A stretch of DNA of 64,000 nucleotides from Streptosporangium sandarakinum (GCF_013409935.1 NZ_JACCCO010000002.1:124001-188000); one strand, 5' to 3'; numbered from the stretch's first letter, positions 16,268 to 25,800 are shown. Notes: a model not told the origin generated them from the letters alone. Numbers and translations: made by a program.

Positions 16268-17071
16268 TCAGCCGCCGGTCAGGGGCGAGGCGGCCACCGT
16301 ACGGCGTCGCAGGCCGAGCCGCTCGTAGACGCCGATGGCGGTCGGGTTGTCGCTGTCGACCATCAGCGCGCCGCGGCCGCAGGCGGCGACCAGCTCCGCC
16401 AGGACGAACCGGCACACCCGTTCGGCGTGGCCGCGGCCGCGGTGCGCCGGGGCGGTGGCCACACCGGCGACGAATCCCACCTGCGGGCAGGACCAGGCGT
16501 CGGCGGCGGTGGCGATCAGGCGGCCCGAGCCGTCCCGCAGGCCCGCCCAGCGGCGGACCCCGGCGACGCCGGGCCTGGCCCACGCCGACGGTGAGGCCTC
16601 CTGAAGCAGCGCGGCGACCTCGGCGTCGGCGTCGTCCAGCCACCGCACCCCACCGTCACCCTCACCCTCACCGTCGCCGGTGGCGGTGGCGGTGGCGGGC
16701 GGGGGCGGCCGGTCGGTGTCCATCCACTCGAAACCCACCGGCTTCACCCCCAAGAGGCGCGCCAGCTCCTCCATCAGCGGCCACTCGCCCAGCAGCCGCC
16801 ACTGCGGCCCCAGCCGCGGGGCCAGCGACCGCACCAGGGCGGCGACCTGCGGCGCGGGGCCCCGCACCGCCATCCGATCGCGCCGGTTGAGGTCCGGGCA
16901 GGCCACCGCCAGCGCCTGGCCGCACGTCCAGGCCCGCACCCCCGGCCGCGCGCCCTGGGCCGCCCACAGCAGCAGCGCGTCGGAGCCGCAGGCGCCGACG
17001 ACGTCGGCGGCGCGGGTCAGCTCGGTGACGGCGCCGATCGTCTCACCGGTCGCCTCACCGGCCGCGGTCAC
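16268..17071 (-). CDS. GNAT family N-acetyltransferase, two-domain
   Basis: A 267-residue acetyltransferase. The C-terminal half holds the GNAT core: VGFVAGVATAPAHRGRGHAE (about 204-223) with the acetyl-CoA-binding Arg-Gly-x-Gly turn, and DSDNPTAIGVYERLGL near the end. The N-terminal half (1-120) is a degenerate GNAT-like domain, joined by a Thr/Ala and Gly/Glu low-complexity linker (about 127-139) encoded by short DNA repeats. The GTG start overlaps the purB stop as GTGA, so it is cotranscribed with purB. The substrate is unknown. Confidence 0.82.
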   Translation of the reverse strand: MTAAGEATGETIGAVTELTRAADVVGACGSDALLLWAAQGARPGVRAWTCGQALAVACPDLNRRDRMAVRGPAPQVAALVRSLAPRLGPQWRLLGEWPLMEELARLLGVKPVGFEWMDTDRPPPPATATATGDGEGEGDGGVRWLDDADAEVAALLQEASPSAWARPGVAGVRRWAGLRDGSGRLIATAADAWSCPQVGFVAGVATAPAHRGRGHAERVCRFVLAELVAACGRGALMVDSDNPTAIGVYERLGLRRRTVAASPLTGG

Positions 17072-18498
17072 AGGATCGCGCCGGGCCGGTAGGCGGCGGC
17101 CTGCGGGTGACGCGCGACGATCTCCTCGATCCGGCCGACGACCGAGCCGACCTGCTCGGCGGCGGCGCCGGTGAACGCGATCCGCTCGGCCAGCAGCTCC
17201 CGCAGCCGCGGCGCGTCCAGCGGGAAACGCTCATCGGCGCCCAGGCGCTCCAGCAGCTCGTTGGCGCCGCCCTGCTCGCGCATGGCCAGCGCCGACGCCA
17301 CCGCGTGCTCCTTGATCACCTCATGGGCGCTCTCGCGGCCCATCCCGGCCCGCACCGCCGCCATCAGCATCCTGGTCGTCGCCAGGAACGGCAGGTAGCG
17401 GTCGAGCTCGGCGGCGATGACCGCCTCGAACGCGCCGAACTCCCCCAGCACCGTCAGCATCGTCTCGGCCAGGCCGTCGAAGGCGAAGAACGCGTCCGGC
17501 AGCGCCACCCGCCGCACCACCGAGCAGGACACGTCGCCCTCGTTCCACTGGTCGCCGGCCAGCTCGGCGGCCATGGAGGCGTATCCCCGCAGAACGACGG
17601 TCAGGCCGTTGACGCGTTCGCAGGAACGGGTGTTCATCTTGTGCGGCATCGCCGAGGAGCCCACCTGCCCCGGCGCGAAGCCCTCGGTGACCAGCTCGTG
17701 CCCGGCCATCAGCCGGATCGTCCTGGCCAGCGAGGACGGCGCGGCGGCCAGCTGCACCAGCGCGGTGAGCACCTCGTAGTCCAGGGAACGCGGATACACC
17801 TGCCCCACGCTCGCGAAGCGGCGCGAGAACCCCAGGTGGGAGGCGACGGCCTCCTCCAGCAGCGCCAGCTTCTCCCGGTCGCCGCCCAGAAGGTCCAGCA
17901 TGTCCTGGGCGGTGCCGACCGGGCCCTTGACGCCCCGCAGCGGGTAGCGGCCGATCAGCTCCTCCAGCCGGTCGAACGCCACCAGCAGCTCCTCGGCCGC
18001 CGAGGCGAACCGCTTGCCCAGCGTGGTGGCCTGCGCGGCGACGTTGTGGGAGCGGCCCGCCATCACCGTCTCCGCGTGCTCGGCGGCCCGCGCCGCCAGC
18101 GCCGCCAGCAGCGCCACACAGCGGTCACGCACCAGGAGCAGGCTGTCGCGGATCTGCAGCTGCTCGACGTTCTCGGTCAGGTCACGGGAGGTCATGCCCT
18201 TGTGGACGTGCTCGTGCCCGGCCAGGGCGTTGAACTCCTCGATACGGGCCTTGACGTCGTGGCGGGTCAGCCGCTCACGGGCGGCGATGGAGTCCAGGTC
18301 CACCCGCTCGGCGACCTTCTCGTAGTCGGCCACGACACCGGGCGGCACCGCGACGCCGAGGCGGGCCTGCGCCGACAGCACCGCCAGCCACAGGCGCCGT
18401 TCGGCCACCACCTTGTACTCGGGAGACCACAGCCGCACCAACTGCGGCGAGGCGTAACGGGCGGCCAGGACATCGGGAATGGGCGGCTTCGCAGTCAC
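17068..18498 (-). CDS. purB: Adenylosuccinate lyase
   Basis: A 476-residue fumarase/aspartase-superfamily enzyme of purine synthesis. It splits SAICAR and adenylosuccinate, releasing fumarate. The signature loop GSSAMPHKMN lies at 280-289, preceded by the TSRDLTENVEQLQ helix (about 103-115) and catalytic-site His151 (AGRSHNVAAQATT). GTG 18498 has GAGG six bases upstream. Length and motifs are normal. It heads a two-gene unit with the downstream GNAT gene. Confidence 0.95.
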   Translation of the reverse strand: MTAKPPIPDVLAARYASPQLVRLWSPEYKVVAERRLWLAVLSAQARLGVAVPPGVVADYEKVAERVDLDSIAARERLTRHDVKARIEEFNALAGHEHVHKGMTSRDLTENVEQLQIRDSLLLVRDRCVALLAALAARAAEHAETVMAGRSHNVAAQATTLGKRFASAAEELLVAFDRLEELIGRYPLRGVKGPVGTAQDMLDLLGGDREKLALLEEAVASHLGFSRRFASVGQVYPRSLDYEVLTALVQLAAAPSSLARTIRLMAGHELVTEGFAPGQVGSSAMPHKMNTRSCERVNGLTVVLRGYASMAAELAGDQWNEGDVSCSVVRRVALPDAFFAFDGLAETMLTVLGEFGAFEAVIAAELDRYLPFLATTRMLMAAVRAGMGRESAHEVIKEHAVASALAMREQGGANELLERLGADERFPLDAPRLRELLAERIAFTGAAAEQVGSVVGRIEEIVARHPQAAAYRPGAIL

Positions 18499-18594
18499 GA
18501 TGCCTCAGTGTATTGGCCCCCGCCACACCGCCCGGCGGCTCCCCCACCCTTCACGCCCGCCCGCCGCCGCGCCGCCCGCCCACCGCGTGAAACA

Positions 18595-18644
18595 CCGCGC
18601 GCCGCCGCACCCCCCTTTCACAAGGGGTGCACGGCGGCGCGCGG
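18595..18644 (-). terminator. Strong hairpin downstream of the RND pump gene
   Basis: Arms CCGCGCGCCGCCG (18595-18607) and CGGCGGCGCGCGG (18632-18644) are perfectly complementary, and the inner CACCCC/GGGGTG extends the stem. It lies between the RND stop at 18679 and the purB start, so it probably terminates the pump transcript on the minus strand. Confidence 0.6.
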
Positions 18645-18678
18645 CGAGGAGAGCCTCACAAGGGGCCCCTGGGAAAGC

Positions 18679-21600
18679 TCAGCCCTCCCGGGTGGCCGGC
18701 TGCAGATCCGCGGCGTCGTAGACCTTCAGCTCACGGCCGCCGTCACCGCCGCCGCGGCGGCGGCGCAGCCGCTCCTTGGCCCCCTCCAGCATCACGTACA
18801 GCGTCGGCACCAGGACCAGCGTCAGGATCGTCGACGACACCAGCCCGCCGATCACGACGATCGCCAGCGGCTGGGAGATGAACCCGCCCGACCCGGTCAG
18901 GCCCAGCGCCATCGGCACCAGCGCGAACACCGTCGCCACCGCCGTCATCAGGATCGGCCGCAACCTGCGCCGGCCGCCCTCGACGACCGCCTCGGTGACG
19001 CCCATGCCCTGGGCGCGGTACTGGTTGATCAGGTCGATCAGCACGATCGCGTTGGTCACCACGATGCCGATCAGCATCAGCATGCCGATCAGCGCCGGCA
19101 CCCCCATCGGCGTGCCGGTGGCCACCAGCAGCCCGATCGCGCCGGTCGCGGCGAACGGCACCGACACCAGCAGGATCAGCGGCTGGGCGAAACTCCGGAA
19201 CGTCGCCACCATGATCATGAAGACGATCGCGATCGCCGCGAGCATCGCCAGGCCCAGCTGCCCGAACGCCTCCTCCTGGTCGGCGCTGACGCCGCCCAGG
19301 CTCCACTGCGCGCCCGCCGGCAGCGTCAGCTTCTCCAGCCGCTCGTTCAGCGCCGCCGTCACCGCGCCGACGTCCTGGCCGGCGGCCGTGCCCGACACCG
19401 TGGCGCTGCGCTTGGAGTCGATCCGGGTGACCTGCGTCGGCCCGGCGGCCCGCACCACCTCGGCCACGTCCGACAGCTTCACCACACCCGCGGCCGACGG
19501 CAGCTTCAGCGCACCGATCTCCTTGAGGTCCTCCGGGGCGTCCCCGGAGCGCAGGATCACATCCTCGCTGCGGCCCTCCACCGTGACCTGGCCCATCGGC
19601 GCGCCACGGAACCGCTGCGCCACCAGCTGGCCGATCTGCGTCTCGCTCAGCCCGCGCGCCGCGGCCTTCTTGCGGTCCACCCGCACCTCGACGCGCTCAC
19701 CGCCGGCCTGCAGGTTGGAGGAGACGTCCCGCAGCTGCGGCAGGTCCGCCATGGCCTTGCGGACCTGCTCGGCCGCGGCCCGCAGCGTCTCGGTGTCGGG
19801 CGCCTGCACGATCACCTTCAGCTGGTCCGCCGAGCCGCCCATGCCGCCCTGCGACGCGCCGACCGTGACGTCCCCGACGCCGCCGAGCCCGGCCAGCCGC
19901 CGCCGCAGCGTCTCCTGCACCGCCTCGGCGTCGACGTCCTCGCGCAGCGTCACCGAGTAGGAGGCGCTGTCGCCCGAGCCGCCGGAACCGCCCAGGAAAC
20001 CACCGCCGGCGCCGACCGTCACCTGGTACGACGCCACCTGCGGCAGGGAGGTGATGACCTTCTCCACCTTCTTGGCCGCCGCGTCGGTGGTGGCCAGGTC
20101 GGTGCCGGCCGGCATCTTCTGGCTCACCGACACCGCGTCGCCGCCCGAAGCGCTCAGGAAGTTCGTCTCCAGCCGTCCCGCGAGGCCCATCGTGAGGGCG
20201 AACACCACCACACCCACCGCCAGGGTGATGAGGCGGTGCCGGGTGGCGAACCGCAGCACCGGCAGGTAGGCCCGCTGCAACGGGCTGCGCAGCTCCTTGG
20301 CCTCGGCCTCCTCCCGCAGCTGCCGCATCCGCTGCGGATCGGCCTTCGGCGTCTTGAGGAACCAGTAGGCCAGCACCGGCACCGCCGTCAGCGACACCAG
20401 CAGCGACGCCAGCAGCGCCACCGTGACCGTCACCGCGAACGGCGCGAACAGCTGCCCCACCATGCCGCCGACCACCGCGATCGGCACGAACACCGCGACC
20501 GTCGTCAGCGTCGAGGCCGTCACCGCGCCGCTGACCTCCCGCACCGCGGCCAGCACCGCCTCACCCTTGGCCTCGCCGTACTCCAGGTGCCGCTTGATGT
20601 TCTCCAGCACCACGATCGAGTCGTCCACCACCCGGCCGACCGCGATCGTCAACGCGCCCAGCGTCAGCAGGTTCAGCGAGTAGTCCCCCAGCCACAGCGC
20701 GATCAGCGCGATCACCACCGACAGCGGGATCGACACCGCCGTCACCAGCGTCGAGCGCACCGACAGCAGGAACACCAGGATCACCACGACGGCGAACGCC
20801 AGGCCCAAAAGGCCCTCGGTCGTCAGGTCCTCGATCGAGCGCTCCACGTAGGGGGCCTGGTCGAACACCACCGTGATCGCCGAGGCGTCACCGACCGCGC
20901 GGACCAGCTCCGGGATCCTCTCCCGCACCGCGTGCGAGATCGCCACCGCGTTGCCGTCGGGCGTCATCGTGACCGACACCCCCAGGCTCGGCTCGCCGCC
21001 GGTGCGCGTCAGCGACGTCGCCGACGCGAGCGCCGTCTCCACCGTCGCCACATCCCCCAGCCGGACCGGCTGGGGCCGGGGCGGCGCCGCCACCGCACCC
21101 CGCGCACCCTGCGCGCCGCTCTGAGCACCCTGGGCGCCCTGGGCGCCCGGGGGGACGGCCGTACGGCCCTGCGGCTGCGCCTGCTGCGGCGCGGCCGCCG
21201 CGGCCGGCGCCAGATACAGGTTCCGCAGATCCTCGATCGAGGAGATCCGCCGGCCCACCTGCACCGTCAGCGACCTGCCGTCGGCCACCAGGCTGCCCGC
21301 CGGGATCGGCTGGCCGTTGGCCCGCAGCGCGTCGGCGATCGCGGTCACCGCGATCCCCCGCACCGCCAGCTTCACCGGATCGGGGGTGATGACCACCGTC
21401 TCCTTGCGCGTGCCGGTCACCGTCGCCTGCCGCACCCCGGCGATGCCCTGCAGCTGCGGCACCATCAGCCGCTCCAGCCTCTCGGCCATCGCCTGCTCGT
21501 CCCCGCCGGTGCCCACCGCCAGCGTCATCACCGGGATGTCGTCGGTGCCGCCGGAAAGGACCTGCGGATCGACGCCCTCCGGCAGCCGCGCCGAGATCCG

Positions 21601-21942
21601 CGACAGCGCCTGCTGCATCTTGGCGACCGAGTCGTCGATGTCGGTGCCGTAGGCGAACGCCACCTGCACCTGCGCCGACCCCTCCCGCGAGGTCGACGTC
21701 ACCTCCTCCACCCCGGCGAGGCCCTGGAAGGCGTCCTCGATGGGCGCGGTGACCTGCTCCTCCACGATCTCCGGGGACGCCCCCGGATAGGAGGCGAACA
21801 CGAACGCCCCGGGAAACGACAACGACGGCAGCAACTGCTGCTTCAACGACGGGATCGCGAAAGCGCCGAACGCGCTCAACACGACCGCGATCAGGATCAC
21901 GAGGCTGCGGTTGGCGAGGCTCAACCTGGCCAGGGCGGTCAT
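18679..21942 (-). CDS. RND-superfamily efflux pump (AcrB/HAE1-type)
   Basis: A 1087-residue inner-membrane exporter driven by proton influx, with twelve predicted membrane helices in the two-half RND layout. The first helix is at about 10-30. Two large extracytoplasmic loops follow, with porter-domain repeats such as APIEDAFQGLAGVEEV (about 66-81). The helix-4 region VVDDSIVVLENIKRHLE (about 436-452) carries the Asp pair for proton relay. A Gly-Ala-Gln-rich insert lies near 262-284. No membrane-fusion partner or outer-membrane channel gene is adjacent. It is divergent from a MarR regulator, which probably represses it. Confidence 0.9.
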   Translation of the reverse strand: MTALARLSLANRSLVILIAVVLSAFGAFAIPSLKQQLLPSLSFPGAFVFASYPGASPEIVEEQVTAPIEDAFQGLAGVEEVTSTSREGSAQVQVAFAYGTDIDDSVAKMQQALSRISARLPEGVDPQVLSGGTDDIPVMTLAVGTGGDEQAMAERLERLMVPQLQGIAGVRQATVTGTRKETVVITPDPVKLAVRGIAVTAIADALRANGQPIPAGSLVADGRSLTVQVGRRISSIEDLRNLYLAPAAAAAPQQAQPQGRTAVPPGAQGAQGAQSGAQGARGAVAAPPRPQPVRLGDVATVETALASATSLTRTGGEPSLGVSVTMTPDGNAVAISHAVRERIPELVRAVGDASAITVVFDQAPYVERSIEDLTTEGLLGLAFAVVVILVFLLSVRSTLVTAVSIPLSVVIALIALWLGDYSLNLLTLGALTIAVGRVVDDSIVVLENIKRHLEYGEAKGEAVLAAVREVSGAVTASTLTTVAVFVPIAVVGGMVGQLFAPFAVTVTVALLASLLVSLTAVPVLAYWFLKTPKADPQRMRQLREEAEAKELRSPLQRAYLPVLRFATRHRLITLAVGVVVFALTMGLAGRLETNFLSASGGDAVSVSQKMPAGTDLATTDAAAKKVEKVITSLPQVASYQVTVGAGGGFLGGSGGSGDSASYSVTLREDVDAEAVQETLRRRLAGLGGVGDVTVGASQGGMGGSADQLKVIVQAPDTETLRAAAEQVRKAMADLPQLRDVSSNLQAGGERVEVRVDRKKAAARGLSETQIGQLVAQRFRGAPMGQVTVEGRSEDVILRSGDAPEDLKEIGALKLPSAAGVVKLSDVAEVVRAAGPTQVTRIDSKRSATVSGTAAGQDVGAVTAALNERLEKLTLPAGAQWSLGGVSADQEEAFGQLGLAMLAAIAIVFMIMVATFRSFAQPLILLVSVPFAATGAIGLLVATGTPMGVPALIGMLMLIGIVVTNAIVLIDLINQYRAQGMGVTEAVVEGGRRRLRPILMTAVATVFALVPMALGLTGSGGFISQPLAIVVIGGLVSSTILTLVLVPTLYVMLEGAKERLRRRRGGGDGGRELKVYDAADLQPATREG

Positions 21943-21993
21943 GGGGGCCGACTCCTAGGGGACGTCACAGGGAATTCCGCCCCACACTAACAC

Positions 21994-22008
21994 TTAGCCT
22001 CAGGCGAA
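21994..22008. promoter_or_regulatory. Candidate MarR operator
   Basis: TTAGCCT and AGGCGAA flank a central C as a 15-bp dyad with one mismatch, midway between the divergent RND and MarR genes. Position and symmetry fit a MarR-family site controlling both promoters. Confidence 0.4.
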
Positions 22009-22056
22009 TATTCAGCCACATCCGATGTTCCTGATAACCTTCTCAGGAAGCGAGAG

Positions 22057-22515
22057 GTGCACGTGAACGACGAACGCGACCAGCTGATCGACCGCATCAG
22101 CGCCACCCAGCGCGACCTGGGCCGCCTGATCACCCGGCGCCACCACTCCCCCCTGTTCGACTCCAACCTCACCATGCGCCAGCTGAAGGTCGTCCTGCTC
22201 CTGTCCTGCCAGGACTCCGCCTCCGGCCAGGACCTCGCCCACCACCTCGGCGTCGGCCTGGCCACCGTCACCGGCATCGTCGACCGCCTCGTCGCCCACG
22301 GCCTGGTCACCCGCCGCGAAGACCCCCACGACCGCCGCGTGCGCCGCATCCAGCTCACCCCCCGCGGCCGCGCCCTCACCGAGCAGATCTCCGACGCGGG
22401 CCTCGCCGACTTCCGCCGCCTCCTGCAACGCCTGGACACCCCCACCCTCCACGACCTGGCCGCCGTCCTGGCCAAACTCCACACCGCCGCCGGCGCCCTG
22501 GCCACCGGCCACTGA
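22057..22515 (+). CDS. MarR-family transcriptional regulator
   Basis: A 152-residue winged-helix repressor: a dimerisation helix at each end, recognition region SGQDLAHHLGVGLATVTGIV (about 60-80) and wing EDPHDRRVRRIQLT (about 88-101) with the usual Asp-x-Arg pair. GTG 22057 is chosen with AGGAAG upstream; GTG 22063, two codons in, is equally plausible. It is divergent from the RND pump with 114 bases between, so it is probably the pump's ligand-responsive repressor. Confidence 0.88.
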   Translation: MHVNDERDQLIDRISATQRDLGRLITRRHHSPLFDSNLTMRQLKVVLLLSCQDSASGQDLAHHLGVGLATVTGIVDRLVAHGLVTRREDPHDRRVRRIQLTPRGRALTEQISDAGLADFRRLLQRLDTPTLHDLAAVLAKLHTAAGALATGH

Positions 22516-22607
22516 CCCCCCGCCGCGGCCCGGCCCTTCCGCCGCCTCACCCCCGGTCCCCGCCGTACCGCCGCCGCCCCGCCCAGACCGCCACCCGGAA
22601 GACGACC

Positions 22608-23381
22608 ATGCCCGCCTACCTGGAAACCCTCTTCTCCCTCACCGGCCGCACCGCCCTCGTCACCGGCGCCTCCTCCGGCATCGGCCACGCCATCGCCGAA
22701 GCCCTCGGCCGCGCCGGCGCCTCCCTCGTCATCACCGCCCGCCGCCCCGGCCCCCTCACCCAGGCCGCCGAACGCCTCACCGCCCTCGGCATCCCCACCA
22801 CCGCGATCCCCGCCGACCTCGCCGACCCCTCCGCCATCGACGACCTGTGCCGGCAGGCCACCGCCTCCCGCGGCGACATCGACATCCTCGTCAACAACGC
22901 GGCCAACAACATCCGCCGCCCCCTCGACGAGCTCACCGCCCACGACTACGACCACACCCTCGCCGTCAACCTCACCGCCCCCTACCTCCTGGGCCGCTTC
23001 TTCGGCCCCCGCATGGCCGCCCGCGGCTGGGGCCGCATCCTCAACCTCGGCTCCCAGCAGTCCCTCAGAGCCTTCGGCGACAGCGGCGCCTACGGCATCG
23101 CCAAAACCGCCGTCACCGGCCTCACCCGCTCCCAGGCCGAGGCATGGTCCCCGCACGGCGTCTGCGTCAACACCCTCATCCCCGGCTTCACCCTGACCCC
23201 CCTCACCCGCCCCGCCCAGGCGATCCCCGGCCGCGTCGAAGCCCTCGCCGCCCGCACCATGAACCGCCGCAACGCCGTCCCGGCCGACTACGCCGGCATC
23301 GCCGTCCTCCTCGCCTCCCCCGCCGGCGCCCACATCACCGGCCAGGCCGTCTGCGTCGACGGCGGCTTCTCCGCGCACTGA
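22608..23381 (+). CDS. Short-chain dehydrogenase/reductase
   Basis: A 257-residue classical SDR: cofactor loop TGASSGIGHAIA (about 18-29), NNAAN (about 95-99), and catalytic Ser149, Tyr162 and Lys166 (GAYGIAK). The C-terminal GQAVCVDGGFSAH is typical. Residues after the second strand (TARRPG) favour NADP. The overall pattern is nearest the gluconate 5-dehydrogenase-like SDRs, but the substrate is not certain. It lies 92 bases after the MarR gene on the same strand and could be under its control. Confidence 0.87.
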   Translation: MPAYLETLFSLTGRTALVTGASSGIGHAIAEALGRAGASLVITARRPGPLTQAAERLTALGIPTTAIPADLADPSAIDDLCRQATASRGDIDILVNNAANNIRRPLDELTAHDYDHTLAVNLTAPYLLGRFFGPRMAARGWGRILNLGSQQSLRAFGDSGAYGIAKTAVTGLTRSQAEAWSPHGVCVNTLIPGFTLTPLTRPAQAIPGRVEALAARTMNRRNAVPADYAGIAVLLASPAGAHITGQAVCVDGGFSAH

Positions 23382-23829
23382 GCCCGCGAGGGGGCGCCGG
23401 TTTCTGGACCGAGGAGTGAGCGAGCGCAGCGAGCGAACGACGAGGGAAGACACCGGGCTTGAGCCCCCGAGCCGCGACGCGCCAGCGTCGCCATGAGCCC
23501 GCCCGGGACGCCCTACCTCGTCGTTGTCTGTTTTTGGTGTTTTCTTGGGATTTTCACTGGTCCGGTTGGCTTTACGAAGTAGATCAATAAATGTTCCGGG
23601 CCGGGCGGATGCGCCGCCCGGCCGCCGCGAGGTGTGAGACGCCCGCCGGCGGGCAGCGGTCTCCGCGCAGCTCAGCGCCGTAAGGTCCCGCCCGCCCCCA
23701 CCGCCCCGCGCGGCCCCGGGCCCCGCGGGACCGTACGGCGCCGGGCCCGCCCACGGACCGAACCATCCCCCGGGCGGCCGGGACCCCCGACCCGGCCACC
23801 CGGGGAACCGATACCAGAAAAGAGACACG
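23382..23829. other. Gene-free spacer with GAGC-rich repeat and AT-rich patch
   Basis: After the SDR stop, bases 23416-23446 hold an imperfect GAGCGAGCGCAGCGAGCGAA repeat. This is followed by an unusually AT-rich patch (about 23520-23595), which includes the TTTACGAAGTAGATCAATAA motif annotated separately. No gene is supported on either strand; the minus-strand frame through the patch has no start or domain. Confidence 0.5.
23568..23590 (-). promoter_or_regulatory. TTTACnnnGTAGAT motif, copy 1
   Basis: GGCTTTACGAAGTAGATCAA, the first of three distant copies (others near 36121 and 56504). The core TACnnnGTA is symmetric and resembles BlaI/MecI/CopY-type operators. Unlike the other two copies, no gene starts just downstream on the minus strand. 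Confidence 0.45.
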
Positions 23830-25008
23830 GTGGCCCAGCAAGGAAGCATCGACTCACCCACCGGCCCGGACACGGCGCCCCGGACGCGAACCCCCTCCTC
23901 CCCCGCCGTCCTGCCCGTCGGCGTGGAGGAGGAGTTCTTCCTCATGGATCCCGACACCGGGCAGACCGCCCCGCGCGCCTCGGCCGTCCTGGCGACCGTA
24001 CGGCCCCGCCAGCGCGAGCTCACCCAGCGGGAGTTCACCACCTGCCAGGTCGAGATCGCCTCCAACCCCCACACCGACCTCGGCCTGCTGCGCGCCGAAC
24101 TGACCGACCTGCGCACCGAACTGGCCCGCGCGGCCCGCGACGCCGGGTGCCGCCTGATCGCCTCCGGCTCGGCGCCGCTGGAGCACTCCGCCAGCGGCGC
24201 CCGCCTCACCGACAACCCCCGCTACAAGTGGATGGCCCACGAGTACGGTGCCATGGCCCGCGGCGAGAACTGCTGCGGCTGCCACGTCCACGTCGAGGTG
24301 CCCGACCGGGAGGAGGCCGTCCAGGTCTGCAACCACCTGCGGCCCTGGCTGCCCACCCTGCTGACGCTGACCGTCAACTCCCCCTTCACCGGCGGCGCCG
24401 ACAGCCGCTACGGCAGCTGGCGGGCGATGGCGTTCTCCCGCTGGCCCAGCGCCGAGCTGCCGCCCTACTTCGAGTCGGCCGCCGACTACACCGCCACCCT
24501 GCAGGCCCTCATCGGCTCGGGCGCCATCCTGGACGAGGCCATGGTGTACTGGCTGGCCCGCCCCTCCCACCACCTGCCCACCGTCGAGGTGCGGGTGGGC
24601 GACGTGTGCCCCACGGTGGAGGAGTCGGTCGCCTTCGCCGCCCTCGTGCGGGCCCTGGTGACGACCGTGCTGGGCGACGTCCGCGCCGGAGTGCCCGCGC
24701 CCCGGCCGCACGAGCCGCTCCTGCACGCCGCCTACTGGCGGGCCGCCCGCGACGGCCTGGAGGGTCAGGGCCTGGAGCTGACCTCGGCCACCCTGGTGCC
24801 GGCCTGGCGGCTGGCCGAACAGCTCCTGGAGCGCGTCCGCCCCGCCCTGTCGGCCGCGGGCGACACCGACATGGTCGTGGACCGCCTGTCGTGGCTGCGC
24901 GAGACGGGCTCGGGGGCCGCCCGGCAGCGGGCCGCCTTCGCCGAGCGCGGCAGCTTCGCCGACGTCGTGACGGCGCTGAGCCGGCAGACCGCGCCGCTGG
25001 CCGGCTGA
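23830..25008 (+). CDS. Carboxylate-amine ligase, GCS2 family (YbdK-like)
   Basis: A 392-residue ATP-dependent ligase of the glutamate-cysteine ligase 2 family. Landmarks are VGVEEEFFLMD (about 28-38), TCQVEIASNPHTDL (about 73-86), GENCCGCHVHVEV (about 146-158), the SPFTGGADSRYGSWR active-site region (about 185-199) and a C-terminal helix with DRLSWLRETG. GTG 23830 has AAGAGA upstream. YbdK proteins show weak gamma-glutamylcysteine synthesis, and their physiological role is not settled. It appears to be a single-gene unit closed by a hairpin. Confidence 0.88.
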   Translation: MAQQGSIDSPTGPDTAPRTRTPSSPAVLPVGVEEEFFLMDPDTGQTAPRASAVLATVRPRQRELTQREFTTCQVEIASNPHTDLGLLRAELTDLRTELARAARDAGCRLIASGSAPLEHSASGARLTDNPRYKWMAHEYGAMARGENCCGCHVHVEVPDREEAVQVCNHLRPWLPTLLTLTVNSPFTGGADSRYGSWRAMAFSRWPSAELPPYFESAADYTATLQALIGSGAILDEAMVYWLARPSHHLPTVEVRVGDVCPTVEESVAFAALVRALVTTVLGDVRAGVPAPRPHEPLLHAAYWRAARDGLEGQGLELTSATLVPAWRLAEQLLERVRPALSAAGDTDMVVDRLSWLRETGSGAARQRAAFAERGSFADVVTALSRQTAPLAG

Positions 25009-25027
25009 CCCCGCTGGCCGGCGCGGC

Positions 25028-25071
25028 GGCTCTCCCCGGGGCGGCCGGGCCAGGCCACCCCGGGGAGAGCC
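25028..25071 (+). terminator. Strong hairpin after the ligase gene
   Basis: Perfect 14-base arms, GGCTCTCCCCGGGG (25028-25041) and its complement (25058-25071), with a 16-base loop, 20 bases after the stop. There is no T-tract. It could also block read-through from the opposite direction. Confidence 0.6.
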
Positions 25072-25199
25072 GGCGGGGCCGGCAGCCGGCCGCCGGGCAC
25101 CACGCCCCGGCCCGGCCGCCGAACAGCGGCAGCGGCCCCAGCCCGGCGGTTCGACCCCCCACCCGGGCAGACCCGCCCCGCCGGCCTCCGGCGGTCCGG

Positions 25200-25736
25200 T
25201 CAGGCGGCGCCGAGGCCCGCGGTGGTGCGGGCGTAGTGCTCGGCGATGTCGTCGCTGGTCGTGGTCCACACGCCCGGGTGGTTGACGACGTACTCGAGCG
25301 CCTGGTCCAGGTACTTCATCCGGAACGCCTGGCCGGTGACGAAGGGGTGCAGGGCCAGCGCCATCACGCGGCCGCTGTGCTCGGAGTCCGCGTGCAGCTG
25401 GTCGAGCTGGTCCTTGACGATCTGCACGAAGTCGGGGCCGCTGACGGAGTGGGCGGTGAACAGCCCCAGGTCGTTGAGTTCGAGGGTGTAGGGGACGCTC
25501 AGCAGTCCCGGCACGTTCAGCCGGAACGGCTGGTCGTCGGCGGTCCAGTCCAGCACGTAGTGGAGACCGAGTTCGGCCAGCAGCGCCGGGGTCTGGAACG
25601 TCTCGCTGAGGGCGGGTCCCATCCAGCCACGGGGACGCTGCCCGGTCGCCTTCTCGATGGTTTCGACGACCTCGGTCAGGTAGGCGCGTTCTTCCGCCTC
25701 GACCTCGGCCTGCACGGTGGAGTTGTTCTTGCCGTG
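25200..25736 (-). pseudogene. Polysaccharide deacetylase family, N-terminal half missing
   Basis: The open frame encodes the C-terminal part of a chitin-deacetylase/PuuE-like polysaccharide deacetylase: HGKNNST, EAEERAYLTEVV, RPRGWMGPALSETFQTP, LDWTADDQPF and ALHPFVTGQAFRMKYLDQAL. Homology begins abruptly after an in-frame TGA at 25737-25739. The metal-binding Asp-His-His motifs of the N-terminal half are absent. A GTG at 25715 could start a 171-residue product, but that would lack the catalytic centre. The break falls beside an equally broken regulator gene, so one deletion or rearrangement probably damaged both. Confidence 0.75.
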
Positions 25737-25741
25737 TCAAT

Positions 25742-25755
25742 ACGAACCGGTTCGT
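25742..25755. promoter_or_regulatory. Perfect 14-bp palindrome, likely TetR operator
   Basis: ACGAACCGGTTCGT at 25742-25755 is a perfect palindrome, 46 bases upstream of the remnant TetR start. TetR-family regulators often bind such sites in their own promoter. It survives between two truncated genes. Confidence 0.55.
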
Positions 25756-25800
25756 CTCCCCAATGCGATAGCGTGAGCCCGTCAGCACCACGGAGGTGAC

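Noticed and set aside
17107-21990. A plus-strand open frame of over 1600 codons
   Set aside because: It is the antisense shadow of purB and the RND pump; the translation is Arg/His/Gln-rich without domains. The same applies to the long plus-strand frame over the ABC transporter at 650-3094.
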